A DNA stretch of 13,688 nucleotides from Chitinophagales bacterium. GTDB lineage: Bacteria; Bacteroidota; Bacteroidia; Chitinophagales; UBA8649. Below are positions 1-7,033 of the stretch, piece by piece. The notes under the pieces are model-generated. The model worked only from the letters and a program-made list of their open reading frames with translations, was not told where the DNA came from and searched no databases. Numbering within the stretch: the first letter of the stretch is position 1; each line of letters opens with the position of its first letter. The position numbers were made by a program, and so were the translations under genes. The DNA lies in contig JADHRO010000032.1 of NCBI GenBank assembly GCA_016777395.1, positions 1 to 13,688 on the forward strand, in the 5' to 3' direction.

Positions 1-270
1 TAAATGAAAGGAATCTATTTGCCCCAATATTGGTCTTCCAGCAGAGCCACTTGGTTCTCCATCGTCGTTGGCTCTAAAATTATTTTTATCAGTCCCTATT
101 CGGTAAGCATAACAATGATGACTTGCTTTTGGGTGCAGCACTCGAATCAATTCTAAGGACTGTTTTAAATCATCGGCATTATAGCACGGGAATGCAAATG
201 CTAAAAACTTAGAAGCTTTGTCTTCAAAGTATCCTTCACTTCGAATAGATATGCTAAAATAAGTGTTCAA
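1..270 (-). CDS. yigZ: YigZ/IMPACT family protein (UPF0029), 5' part only
   Basis: Reading the minus strand from 270 to the left edge gives 90 codons with no stop; the 3' part lies outside the window. The protein shows the IMPACT-domain hallmarks: an SEGYFEDKASKF stretch near the N-terminus, HHCYAYRIG around residues 61-69, and NDDGEPSGSAGRPIL around residues 78-92 counted across the motif, followed by GQIDSF. The family is a ribosomal protein S5-like fold related to eukaryotic IMPACT; its bacterial role is not well defined. I place the start at TTG 270-268, because a stop codon lies three codons upstream, no in-frame ATG or GTG intervenes, and the resulting N-terminus aligns with the family's usual beginning. 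This start overlaps the 3' end of the upstream transporter gene by 17 bases, so the two are probably cotranscribed. Family call is firm; the exact start is inferred. Confidence 0.88.
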   Translation of the reverse strand, partial: MNTYFSISIRSEGYFEDKASKFLAFAFPCYNADDLKQSLELIRVLHPKASHHCYAYRIGTDKNNFRANDDGEPSGSAGRPILGQIDSFHL

Positions 271-1138
271 GTGACATTAAAATTATGGAGAGAACAGCTA
301 AGATAAAACCGATAATATTTTTCCGATTTAAACGCTCCCCAAAAAACAGCAAAGCAAACAACGTGGATGCAACAACTATTCCGACATTATTTATTGGGAA
401 AACTGCGGCACTATTATTTATATAATAATTCAGTGCCTTGAATAGGAAATAGATGGAAAAATAGTTGGGAATGCCTAAACATATTCCTGCTAGAATGTTT
501 CGTAAAGTGAAATTGTTTTCTCCCTTTTTTAGGTCATGCATAAGGGCTGCTATCAAGCCTAAAGTCGCCGCAGTTAAAAACAAGATGATTAAAAATGCTT
601 CAAATCCGCTTTCTTGAAAAAATCGCTTTTCGGTAAATTGAACAATGGCATCGCATACACCACTTCCCACAAATATGACTAATGGAAGTATGATTAACCA
701 TTTCCTACTGCCCACTTCATGTTCATCTTGCTGATCTTTAATAGAGCTTAACACAACAGCAACAACAGTTAGCAATATAGCAAAGACTTTAATACTAGAA
801 ATTGGTTCGTGATATAAGGTAAAGGCTAAAACAATAGGCAGTACATATCCTAGTTTCATAGCAACTGTAGCAACACTTATTCCTAATACTTGGGTGGTTC
901 GACCGATGAGGAAGAATAATGATATAAACAGACTTCCAAGAATAAGTGCATAGTAATACCAAGAAGTATAGCTAGTAGATACGACTTCCCAATCTTGAAC
1001 AAAAGGGAAACCTACTACAATCGCGGTGAAATAGTTTACGACTATTGCATGAAAGGTGCTAATTTCAAATCGTTTAAACGATTTGAAAATAAGCATAATA
1101 GCAGTTGAGCTTAAAATACTGAGTAATAACCAAATCAT
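254..1138 (-). CDS. EamA/DMT-superfamily transporter
   Basis: A 294-residue, very hydrophobic protein with about ten predicted membrane helices in two homologous halves (roughly residues 1-135 and 147-292), the layout of EamA drug/metabolite transporters. Charged residues sit in short loops, and a hydrophilic linker (DQQDEHEVGSRK, about residues 135-146) separates the halves. The second half ends with a conserved-looking FGERLNRKNIIGFILA segment, typical of the last two helices of this family. It should sit in the inner membrane and export or import a small molecule; the substrate cannot be read from sequence. Its ATG overlaps the ribD stop codon as ATGA, so it is probably translationally coupled to ribD. 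A link to riboflavin or its precursors is only a positional guess. Confidence 0.85.
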   Translation of the reverse strand: MIWLLLSILSSTAIMLIFKSFKRFEISTFHAIVVNYFTAIVVGFPFVQDWEVVSTSYTSWYYYALILGSLFISLFFLIGRTTQVLGISVATVAMKLGYVLPIVLAFTLYHEPISSIKVFAILLTVVAVVLSSIKDQQDEHEVGSRKWLIILPLVIFVGSGVCDAIVQFTEKRFFQESGFEAFLIILFLTAATLGLIAALMHDLKKGENNFTLRNILAGICLGIPNYFSIYFLFKALNYYINNSAAVFPINNVGIVVASTLFALLFFGERLNRKNIIGFILAVLSIILMSLEHLF

Positions 1139-2169
1139 GAGTTATTTTTTAAAATTTTAACTTGGTCTTCCAAAATTTGATAATTAGCGAATAATTCACC
1201 TGCTATATCAGGAGCAAGTATACCCTTGCTTAACGGATTTTGCCCAATTATAATTTTTGCTTCATCCCAAAGGTTCAAATCTATAAATTGCTGAAGGGTG
1301 AATGCCCCACCTTCAATGAGCACCGAGTGGATATTCTCAAGATGTAATTTGTTCAATACTTGCTGAAGGACAGGGTGTTTGTTGTCTAGCTGTATATATC
1401 TTTTGTTAAGATAGGAAGCAGAATTCTCATAACTGAAAACATATGTAGGCAACTTATCTTTTAATACTAGTTTATCTTTGTCTATCGGATCTCCCGTATT
1501 AATAACTAATCGAATGGGGCTCTTTCCTGCAACAAGGCGATTGTTTAATTTCGGATTGTCAATTTGGATGGTTCTATCACCGACTAAAATCGACATTTCA
1601 TCTCGTCTCCAGCTATGTACAAGTGCCTTGGTCTTGGCATTTGAAATCCAATATTGCTCTTCTTTTAAGGGAGCAAAAATACCTGCTTGAGATTGCGCCC
1701 ATTTTAAGGTGATGTAGGGGCGTTTTTTTTGGTGAAAAGTAAAAAATCGTTTGTTTAATTCCAGCGCTTCTTCTTTACAAACTCCTTCGATAACTTTTAT
1801 GCCGGCCGCTTTAAGTTTTTCTATCCCTTTTCCCTCTACTAAGGGGTTAGGGTCACTGCAAGCGATTACTACGGTAGATATTCGCTCTTGAATAATTAAA
1901 TCGCTGCATGGTGGAGTTTTGCCGAAATGCGAGCAAGGTTCTAGACTAACATATAGAACGGAGGATTCCGGAATATTTCCCTGCTTAGATTTCGCGTCTT
2001 CAAAGCAATTGACTTCACCGTGAGGACCTCCATAAGGGGAAGTATACCCCTCCCCAATGATTCGGCCTTCATCAACCAAGACCGCTCCGACACTTGGGTT
2101 AGGCGCAGCATCCGCTATACCTAATTTGGCAAGTGCTAAGCAACGTTTCATGAATACTTCGAAATTCAT
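1135..2169 (-). CDS. ribD: Bifunctional riboflavin biosynthesis protein RibD (deaminase/reductase)
   Basis: RibD carries out two successive cytosolic steps of riboflavin synthesis: deamination of the pyrimidine produced from GTP, then NADPH-dependent reduction of its ribosyl side chain. The N-terminal cytidine-deaminase-like domain (residues about 1-145) has the zinc motif: H50-G-E52 with catalytic Glu52, and PCSHFGKTPPC supplying Cys79 and Cys88. The reductase domain (about 150-340) begins RPYITLKWAQS and includes DNPKL and the IEGGAFTLQQFID segment at 285-297. At 344 residues it is slightly shorter than many homologues but complete. The start used is ATG 2169; a second in-frame ATG (MKRCLALAKLG) six codons on also fits the family. 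Oddities are HGE in place of the usual HAE, and SQAG where most homologues have S-x-D-G. Its stop overlaps the EamA start. Confidence 0.94.
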   Translation of the reverse strand: MNFEVFMKRCLALAKLGIADAAPNPSVGAVLVDEGRIIGEGYTSPYGGPHGEVNCFEDAKSKQGNIPESSVLYVSLEPCSHFGKTPPCSDLIIQERISTVVIACSDPNPLVEGKGIEKLKAAGIKVIEGVCKEEALELNKRFFTFHQKKRPYITLKWAQSQAGIFAPLKEEQYWISNAKTKALVHSWRRDEMSILVGDRTIQIDNPKLNNRLVAGKSPIRLVINTGDPIDKDKLVLKDKLPTYVFSYENSASYLNKRYIQLDNKHPVLQQVLNKLHLENIHSVLIEGGAFTLQQFIDLNLWDEAKIIIGQNPLSKGILAPDIAGELFANYQILEDQVKILKNNS

Positions 2170-2173
2170 GCTT

Positions 2174-2181
2174 CAAATATA
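2174..2181 (-). promoter_or_regulatory. Possible -7 box for ribD (TATATTTG)
   Basis: Read on the minus strand this is TATATTTG, a full match to the Bacteroidota TAnnTTTG element. It lies only four bases before the ribD ATG at 2169, so transcription from it would begin at or just inside the annotated start. That would favour either a leaderless mRNA or the second ATG six codons on. No TTG occurs at the expected 17-23 base spacing (the nearest is 13 bases away), which weakens the call. Confidence 0.35.
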
Positions 2182-2254
2182 CATGGATTACCTGCAATTT
2201 ATTACGAATTCTAAATAGCAAATTGAGAAAATGTAAATCATTCCTTTAATGGAA

Positions 2255-2283
2255 TTTGTTTTTAAAACTTTCTAGTACATTTG
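2255..2283 (+). promoter_or_regulatory. Bacteroidota-type promoter for the E1 dehydrogenase gene
   Basis: TTTG at 2255-2258 and TACATTTG at 2276-2283 are separated by 17 bases. They match the -33 TTTG/TTG and -7 TAnnTTTG elements known for the primary sigma factor of Bacteroidota. The predicted transcript would start near 2290, only about ten bases before the GTG at 2300, giving a very short leader. It is the best promoter match I saw in the window. Confidence 0.65.
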
Positions 2284-2299
2284 TGTAAAACCAGCTAAA

Positions 2300-4279
2300 G
2301 TGAAATTTGATACTAAACATTTGAAACATAAGCTTCTTTTGCAGCTATATAAAAACATGCTTTTTTCTCGAATGATTGAAGAGAAAATGCTCAAATTATT
2401 AAGGCAAGGACGGATATCAAAATGGTTTAGCGGCATAGGTCAAGAAGCTATTTCAATCGGAGTAGCAAGTGCCTTAGAAGAGGATGAATACATTCTTCCG
2501 ATGCATCGAAACTTAGGGATATTTACCTCAAGGGGAATACCCTTCGCCAAGTTATTCAAACAATGGCAGGGTAAAAAGAATGGGTTTACCAAAGGAAGAG
2601 ATCGAAGTTTTCATTTCGGCACCAATGAACATCACATTGTAGGAATGATTTCACATTTAGGTCCACAATTAAATGTTGGAGATGGTATTGCATTAGCCTC
2701 TAAACTAAAAGCAGAAAAAAAAGTGACGGTAGCTTTCACGGGCGACGGCGCAACGAGTGAAGGTGATTTCCATGAAGCATTAAATATTGCAGCAGTATGG
2801 GACTTGCCGATCATTTTTGTTATTGAAAACAATGGTTACGGTCTTTCAACCCCAAGCAATGAACAATTTAAATGCAATAAACTTTCGGATAAGGGTATTG
2901 GTTATGGTATTCCTTCTATCACGATAGATGGAAACAACGTGGTGGAGGTTTATGAAACAATAAGAAGAAATGCTGAAGAAATAAGAAACAATCCACATCC
3001 GGTATTAATAGAGTGCAACACCTTTAGAATGCGGGGACATGAGGAAGCCTCTGGAACAAAATATGTTCCTCAAGAGTTGTTTGAGAAATGGGGTGAAAAA
3101 GACCCATTAAACAATTTTGAAGCTTTTTTAGTGCAACAAAAACAACTGACCCAAGCCAATATTAAGGACTATAGAAAAGAACTAAGTGCCTTAATTGAGG
3201 ATGGCTTAGATGAGGCATTTGCTGAACCAGAAATTATACCGAATTTAGATGAGGAGATTCGCGATGTATTTAAGTCACATAGTCCTTCACTAATTTCACC
3301 TGCTTCGGTTTTGAAAAGTAAGAAGAGGATGGTTGATGCATTCTCTGATGGCTTGAGGCAGAGCATGGAGCGATTTGACGACTTGGTTATCATGGGGCAG
3401 GATGTAGCAGAGTATGGTGGAGTTTTCAAGATTACAGATGGTTTTGTTGACTCATTTGGAAAAGAGCGTGTCAGAAATACACCTATTTGTGAGTCCGGAA
3501 TTTTAAGTGCGGCTTTGGGTTTGAGCATAAAAGGAATGAAAGCGGTCGTTGAACTGCAGTTTGCTGATTTCGTGACATCCGGTTTCAATCCGATTATAAA
3601 TAACTTGGCTAAATCTCATTATCGATGGGGACAAAATGTAGATGTCACTCTACGAATGCCCACTGGCGCTGGGGTTGGTGCAGGTCCCTTTCATTCTCAA
3701 AGTAATGAAGCCTGGTTTTTTCATACGCCAGGTTTAAAAATTGTATACCCGAGCAATGCATATGACGCTAAGGGTCTCTTAACCGCGGCAATTGAGGACC
3801 CCAATCCTGTGATGGTTTTTGAGCATAAAGCGCTCTATCGAAGTGTGGAAGGCGAGATACCTGATGATTATTACACGCTTGAAATTGGCAAAGCAGCAGT
3901 TGCCGAGGAAGGTAACGATATATCCATTATCACTTATGGCTTTGGTGTTCATTGGGCAAAAGATTTGGCGAAAAAGTATCCGCATTTAAGTCTTGAAATT
4001 GTTGACCTTAGAACCCTGCTTCCGCTTGATTTTGACCAGATAGCGGAGAGCGTCAAGAAAACGGGAAAAGTGATCGTTCTGAATGAAGATTGTTTGACCG
4101 GTAGCATAGCTTCCGATATAGCAGCATGGATAGGTGAAAATTGCTTTGAATATCTAGATGGACCAGTCCGACGAGTAGGAAGTTTAGATACGCCTGTTCC
4201 TTTTGCAAAAGTGTTAGAGAGTCAATTCTTGCCGCAACAGCGTCTGGAAGCAGCAATACTTGAACTATCTACCTATTAA
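2300..4279 (+). CDS. Fused E1 alpha-beta subunit of branched-chain 2-oxoacid dehydrogenase
   Basis: A 659-residue thiamine-diphosphate enzyme in which the E1 alpha and beta chains, separate in most bacteria, form one polypeptide. The alpha half (about residues 10-325) has the cofactor motif GDG(148-150)-X26-NN(177-178) and an RMRGHEEASGTKY loop containing His247. The beta half (about 340-655) opens with MVDAFSDGL and carries PICESG, whose Glu398 is the expected catalytic glutamate, and GPFHSQS with His465. Such fusions are common in Bacteroidota and are annotated as 2-oxoisovalerate dehydrogenase. They decarboxylate branched-chain 2-oxo acids and pass the acyl group to a lipoyl E2, feeding branched fatty-acid synthesis and leucine/isoleucine/valine breakdown. 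No E2 or E3 gene is nearby. The start is GTG 2300; the next ATG (residue 20) would remove the first conserved helix. Pyruvate specificity is possible but less likely. Confidence 0.9.
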   Translation: MKFDTKHLKHKLLLQLYKNMLFSRMIEEKMLKLLRQGRISKWFSGIGQEAISIGVASALEEDEYILPMHRNLGIFTSRGIPFAKLFKQWQGKKNGFTKGRDRSFHFGTNEHHIVGMISHLGPQLNVGDGIALASKLKAEKKVTVAFTGDGATSEGDFHEALNIAAVWDLPIIFVIENNGYGLSTPSNEQFKCNKLSDKGIGYGIPSITIDGNNVVEVYETIRRNAEEIRNNPHPVLIECNTFRMRGHEEASGTKYVPQELFEKWGEKDPLNNFEAFLVQQKQLTQANIKDYRKELSALIEDGLDEAFAEPEIIPNLDEEIRDVFKSHSPSLISPASVLKSKKRMVDAFSDGLRQSMERFDDLVIMGQDVAEYGGVFKITDGFVDSFGKERVRNTPICESGILSAALGLSIKGMKAVVELQFADFVTSGFNPIINNLAKSHYRWGQNVDVTLRMPTGAGVGAGPFHSQSNEAWFFHTPGLKIVYPSNAYDAKGLLTAAIEDPNPVMVFEHKALYRSVEGEIPDDYYTLEIGKAAVAEEGNDISIITYGFGVHWAKDLAKKYPHLSLEIVDLRTLLPLDFDQIAESVKKTGKVIVLNEDCLTGSIASDIAAWIGENCFEYLDGPVRRVGSLDTPVPFAKVLESQFLPQQRLEAAILELSTY

Positions 4280-4280
4280 T

Positions 4281-5042
4281 TTAACTATCCCTTTTTTGAA
4301 TGACTTGCTCGTAGCGCTCGACATAACTGGGATTCTCTGTACCCATTAGTCGATCCCAAAATCTAAAGTATAGACCGTAATTTCCTTTAAAATACTGATG
4401 ATGCATATTGTGGTGAACCGAAGTGTTTACGAGTTGAAATAAGGGAGTTTTTCTAAACCATTTCGGAATAATTTCATAACCTAAATGTCCATAAACGTTT
4501 ATTAATAAACTTAATGATGTGAAAACCATGATCATTGAAATATGGATTGGGATCAGAAAAATTACCAGGATGATTATTAGCGATTCTAACACCGATTCAC
4601 CTATATGAAATGCAAAAGATGCCCAAGGCGATGGGTTTACGGACAAATGATGCGTTTTATGCATCCATTTATATAAAGGTTCAATATGTAAAGTTCTATG
4701 CATCCAGTAGAAATACGTGTCATGAATGATGAGCGCAAGAACCACACTTAAGGGTAAATACCACAGGGGGTAATCATGAATATTTCCATACATTTGAGAG
4801 CGCCCCCCTATAGGTCCAAATTCTACAAATACAGCTATTCCAACAAAAATCAGGTTAGTTTGTAAGGAGTATAATACCTCTCTTCCAAAGTCCTTTTTCT
4901 CCGCTGATTTTTCTTGAATCTTATTTTTTTTAAAAAATTGCTTGAAAAGGATGTAGAATACTAGAAATGCAAATCCGGCAAACAATAAATATCTTAAAAC
5001 AAAAACAGTCGCTAACTTTAATATTTGGGTGATTTCAATCAT
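4281..5042 (-). CDS. Sterol desaturase / fatty-acid hydroxylase family membrane protein
   Basis: A 253-residue integral membrane protein of the di-iron fatty acid hydroxylase superfamily. The histidine clusters are all present: HDTYFYWMHR (His107, His115), HKTHH (His128, His131, His132), His146 and HHNMHH (His210, His211, His214, His215). Membrane segments lie at about residues 10-35, 62-76, 92-108 and 145-185. The family uses an oxo- or hydroxo-bridged di-iron centre and oxygen to hydroxylate or desaturate lipids at the membrane. Bacteroidota members are linked to varied lipids, so the substrate is open. It is the last gene of the hemW-cyclase-desaturase run, 47 bases after the cyclase gene, and its stop is one base from that of the convergent E1 gene. 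Confidence 0.9.
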   Translation of the reverse strand: MIEITQILKLATVFVLRYLLFAGFAFLVFYILFKQFFKKNKIQEKSAEKKDFGREVLYSLQTNLIFVGIAVFVEFGPIGGRSQMYGNIHDYPLWYLPLSVVLALIIHDTYFYWMHRTLHIEPLYKWMHKTHHLSVNPSPWASFAFHIGESVLESLIIILVIFLIPIHISMIMVFTSLSLLINVYGHLGYEIIPKWFRKTPLFQLVNTSVHHNMHHQYFKGNYGLYFRFWDRLMGTENPSYVERYEQVIQKRDS

Positions 5043-5089
5043 TGTTTAGTGAGTTTACAAATAAGCTTAAAAAATCCATATGAGATGTG

Positions 5090-5842
5090 TCAATGATTCA
5101 CTTTTATTAACAAGATGTTGCTAGGGCTGGCATCCATGGCTAAAGGGAGAACTTGGATGTCTACAAAGTAAAGTCCATCTTCTACATCCTCTGGTGCATA
5201 GATCATTTCGGTAATCGTCGCATTTTTCCTTGGAGAATCTCCCGGATATTGCCAAAAGGTTTTATGCGCTAAAAGTTTACCTTCATCACTTTCCCTATCT
5301 ACTGACGGTACATCTATCATAAAATGTTCAATACCCATTTCAATCAATAAGTCCATAGCCTGATATTCCATATAGCAGGGGTTAGTCCCGCTCCAATCTT
5401 TTATTTTATCTGAATAGGCATTGGGAAGTGTTCGAATAATCAAACAGTTTACATTTTCTTCAAATTGAATCTCTTTGATTTGCTCGTGGGTAATAAAAGA
5501 GTCTGTTTCACTGCTTCTAGGCTGAATACTTATTAATTGACCTAGGTGAAAATTGGATTTTAAACAATCCTTTATCATAAAAGGCTCTTTCGCTATATGG
5601 CCCACACATTCCGTATGGGTTCCATTTCCATGCGGGTTGATGAATACGTTTTTAAAATTCAGAATACCACCCTCCAACGTACTCCCGATCCATCCGTCAG
5701 TTCTCACCGGCTCAATATCTAAATCCGGCGAATAAAAAGCCTTGGGTAAATGATTCTTTCCATGAAAGGGAGTCGAGATTGAAATGGCTTGATTCAGGTC
5801 AATTTTATATACTGAACCGTTTAGGTTAATTATGGCTTTCAT
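5090..5842 (-). CDS. Cyclase-family metal-dependent hydrolase (PF04199-like)
   Basis: A 250-residue protein with the overall pattern of the cyclase / kynurenine formamidase-like family: HGNGTHTECVGH at residues 71-82 supplies metal ligands (His71, His76, His82), MIDVPSVDRESDEGKL occupies 175-190, His193 follows, and the C-terminal region has TEMIYAPEDV and a DASP turn near 237-240. No signal peptide is visible, so it should be cytosolic. The metal motif departs from the formamidase consensus HxGTHxDxPxH: Glu78 replaces Asp and Val80 replaces Pro. I therefore do not call it kynB; an amidase or ester/lactone hydrolase is as likely. It begins ten bases after the hemW stop and runs on towards the desaturase, consistent with one transcript. 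Confidence 0.85.
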   Translation of the reverse strand: MKAIINLNGSVYKIDLNQAISISTPFHGKNHLPKAFYSPDLDIEPVRTDGWIGSTLEGGILNFKNVFINPHGNGTHTECVGHIAKEPFMIKDCLKSNFHLGQLISIQPRSSETDSFITHEQIKEIQFEENVNCLIIRTLPNAYSDKIKDWSGTNPCYMEYQAMDLLIEMGIEHFMIDVPSVDRESDEGKLLAHKTFWQYPGDSPRKNATITEMIYAPEDVEDGLYFVDIQVLPLAMDASPSNILLIKVNH

Positions 5843-5852
5843 AGGTTTAAAT

Positions 5853-6977
5853 TCAACTTTCTATAAATAAACTTGAAGCTATACCATCTGCATAAAATCG
5901 TCCCTCATTACTCAAGATTAGATTTTCAGGTGAGTTGTCAATCCAAGCAGGATTAACTTGCTTTAAGTGTTTTTCAAAATTAGAATAAAATTCGGGAAAT
6001 TGTTCAATTAATGTGGCCTTGGAAATCCCCCATTGCGTTCGCATTCCTGTCATGAGGAATTCATTAAACTGATCCTTCCGACTAAGTTCCTCCTTGGTGT
6101 AAGTTTCAATACCCTTGCTTATTCCCTCGATGTATATTTTCAAATTAGATACATTCCACTGCCTGCTGGATCCATTGAATGAATGCGCTGCAGGACCAAG
6201 ACCTAAATAAGTCCTGCCTTTCCAATAAGATGTGTTGTGTCTTGAATAGTTTCCATCTCTACATAAATTAGAAATTTCATAGTGCTGCCAATTCTCTTTG
6301 TCCGACCAGTTTTGCAAAAGCTTAAAGTGTTCTGATGCTAAATTATCATCTACATTTCCAACTTTTCCTTTTCTAATTTGATGATATAAAGGTGTACCTT
6401 CTTCTACTGTAAGGGCATAACTTGATAGATGGTTTACTCCGAGCTTGTTAACCATACTCAAATTGGCTAGCCACGATTTTTCTGTTTGAGTGGGTACACC
6501 ATAAATCAAATCAAGAGAAAGATTTTGAAAACCAAACTGCTGTGCTTTTTCAATAGAATTTATGGCTTGATCTACATTGTGTGCCCGTTTCATAAATACT
6601 AAATCAATTTCTTGAAAGGATTGAGTACCTATGCTTAAACGGTTCACTCCAATTGACTTTAAGTCTTTTAATTTGTCACTACTTAAGTCATCTGGATTTC
6701 CTTCAAGCGTAATTTCTACGGAAGAATTTACGTCATAATTTTGAATAATTGCATCTAAAATTTTTAATATGGACTGACTACTAAGTATAGAAGGTGTTCC
6801 CCCTCCGAAGTAGATGCTTTCAATTTTTTCTTCTTTAACATAGTCGACTTGCAAAGAGATCTCCTGAAGAATAGCATCGAGATAATCTTTTAGAAAATAG
6901 CTAGAGGTACTAAAATAGAAATTACAGTAATTACAGGCTTGTTTACAAAAAGGAACATGAATGTATATACCAGCCAT
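5853..6977 (-). CDS. hemW: Radical SAM heme chaperone HemW
   Basis: A 374-residue radical SAM protein starting MAGIYIHVPF and carrying the iron-sulfur motif Cys11-xxx-Cys15-xx-Cys18, followed by NF rather than the fourth cysteine found in HemN. Other landmarks are YFGGGTPS (56-63), LSIGTQSF (114-121), DLIYGVP (156-162) and HYEISN (232-237). His247-Asn-xx-Tyr-Trp252 and GLGPAAHSF follow. The HNxxYW motif and the CxxxCxxCxF pattern distinguish HemW, a heme-binding chaperone that delivers heme to respiratory proteins, from coproporphyrinogen dehydrogenase HemN, with which it is often confused. It is the first gene of the minus-strand run with the cyclase and desaturase genes and is divergent from the Omp85 gene at 7034. 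Confidence 0.93.
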   Translation of the reverse strand: MAGIYIHVPFCKQACNYCNFYFSTSSYFLKDYLDAILQEISLQVDYVKEEKIESIYFGGGTPSILSSQSILKILDAIIQNYDVNSSVEITLEGNPDDLSSDKLKDLKSIGVNRLSIGTQSFQEIDLVFMKRAHNVDQAINSIEKAQQFGFQNLSLDLIYGVPTQTEKSWLANLSMVNKLGVNHLSSYALTVEEGTPLYHQIRKGKVGNVDDNLASEHFKLLQNWSDKENWQHYEISNLCRDGNYSRHNTSYWKGRTYLGLGPAAHSFNGSSRQWNVSNLKIYIEGISKGIETYTKEELSRKDQFNEFLMTGMRTQWGISKATLIEQFPEFYSNFEKHLKQVNPAWIDNSPENLILSNEGRFYADGIASSLFIES

Positions 6978-6990
6978 CGAATGTATTGTG

Positions 6991-6998
6991 TATTTTTG
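6991..6998 (+). promoter_or_regulatory. Possible -7 box for the Omp85 gene (TATTTTTG)
   Basis: TATTTTTG matches TAnnTTTG in the 56-base gap between the divergent hemW and Omp85 genes, about 36 bases before the TTG start. No TTG is found 17-23 bases upstream, so this rests on a single AT-rich element and may be chance. Confidence 0.3.
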
Positions 6999-7033
6999 GA
7001 AATATTTTACAAAGTAAAGAGTTTAAATAATAC

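Noticed and set aside
3169..3588. Long minus-strand open frame inside the E1 gene
   Set aside because: It is antisense to the conserved E1 junction and beta domain, shows no recognisable family, and is a shadow of the real gene.
5853..6977. Oxygen-independent coproporphyrinogen oxidase HemN
   Set aside because: The fourth cysteine of the HemN motif is missing and the HNxxYW motif is present, which marks HemW.
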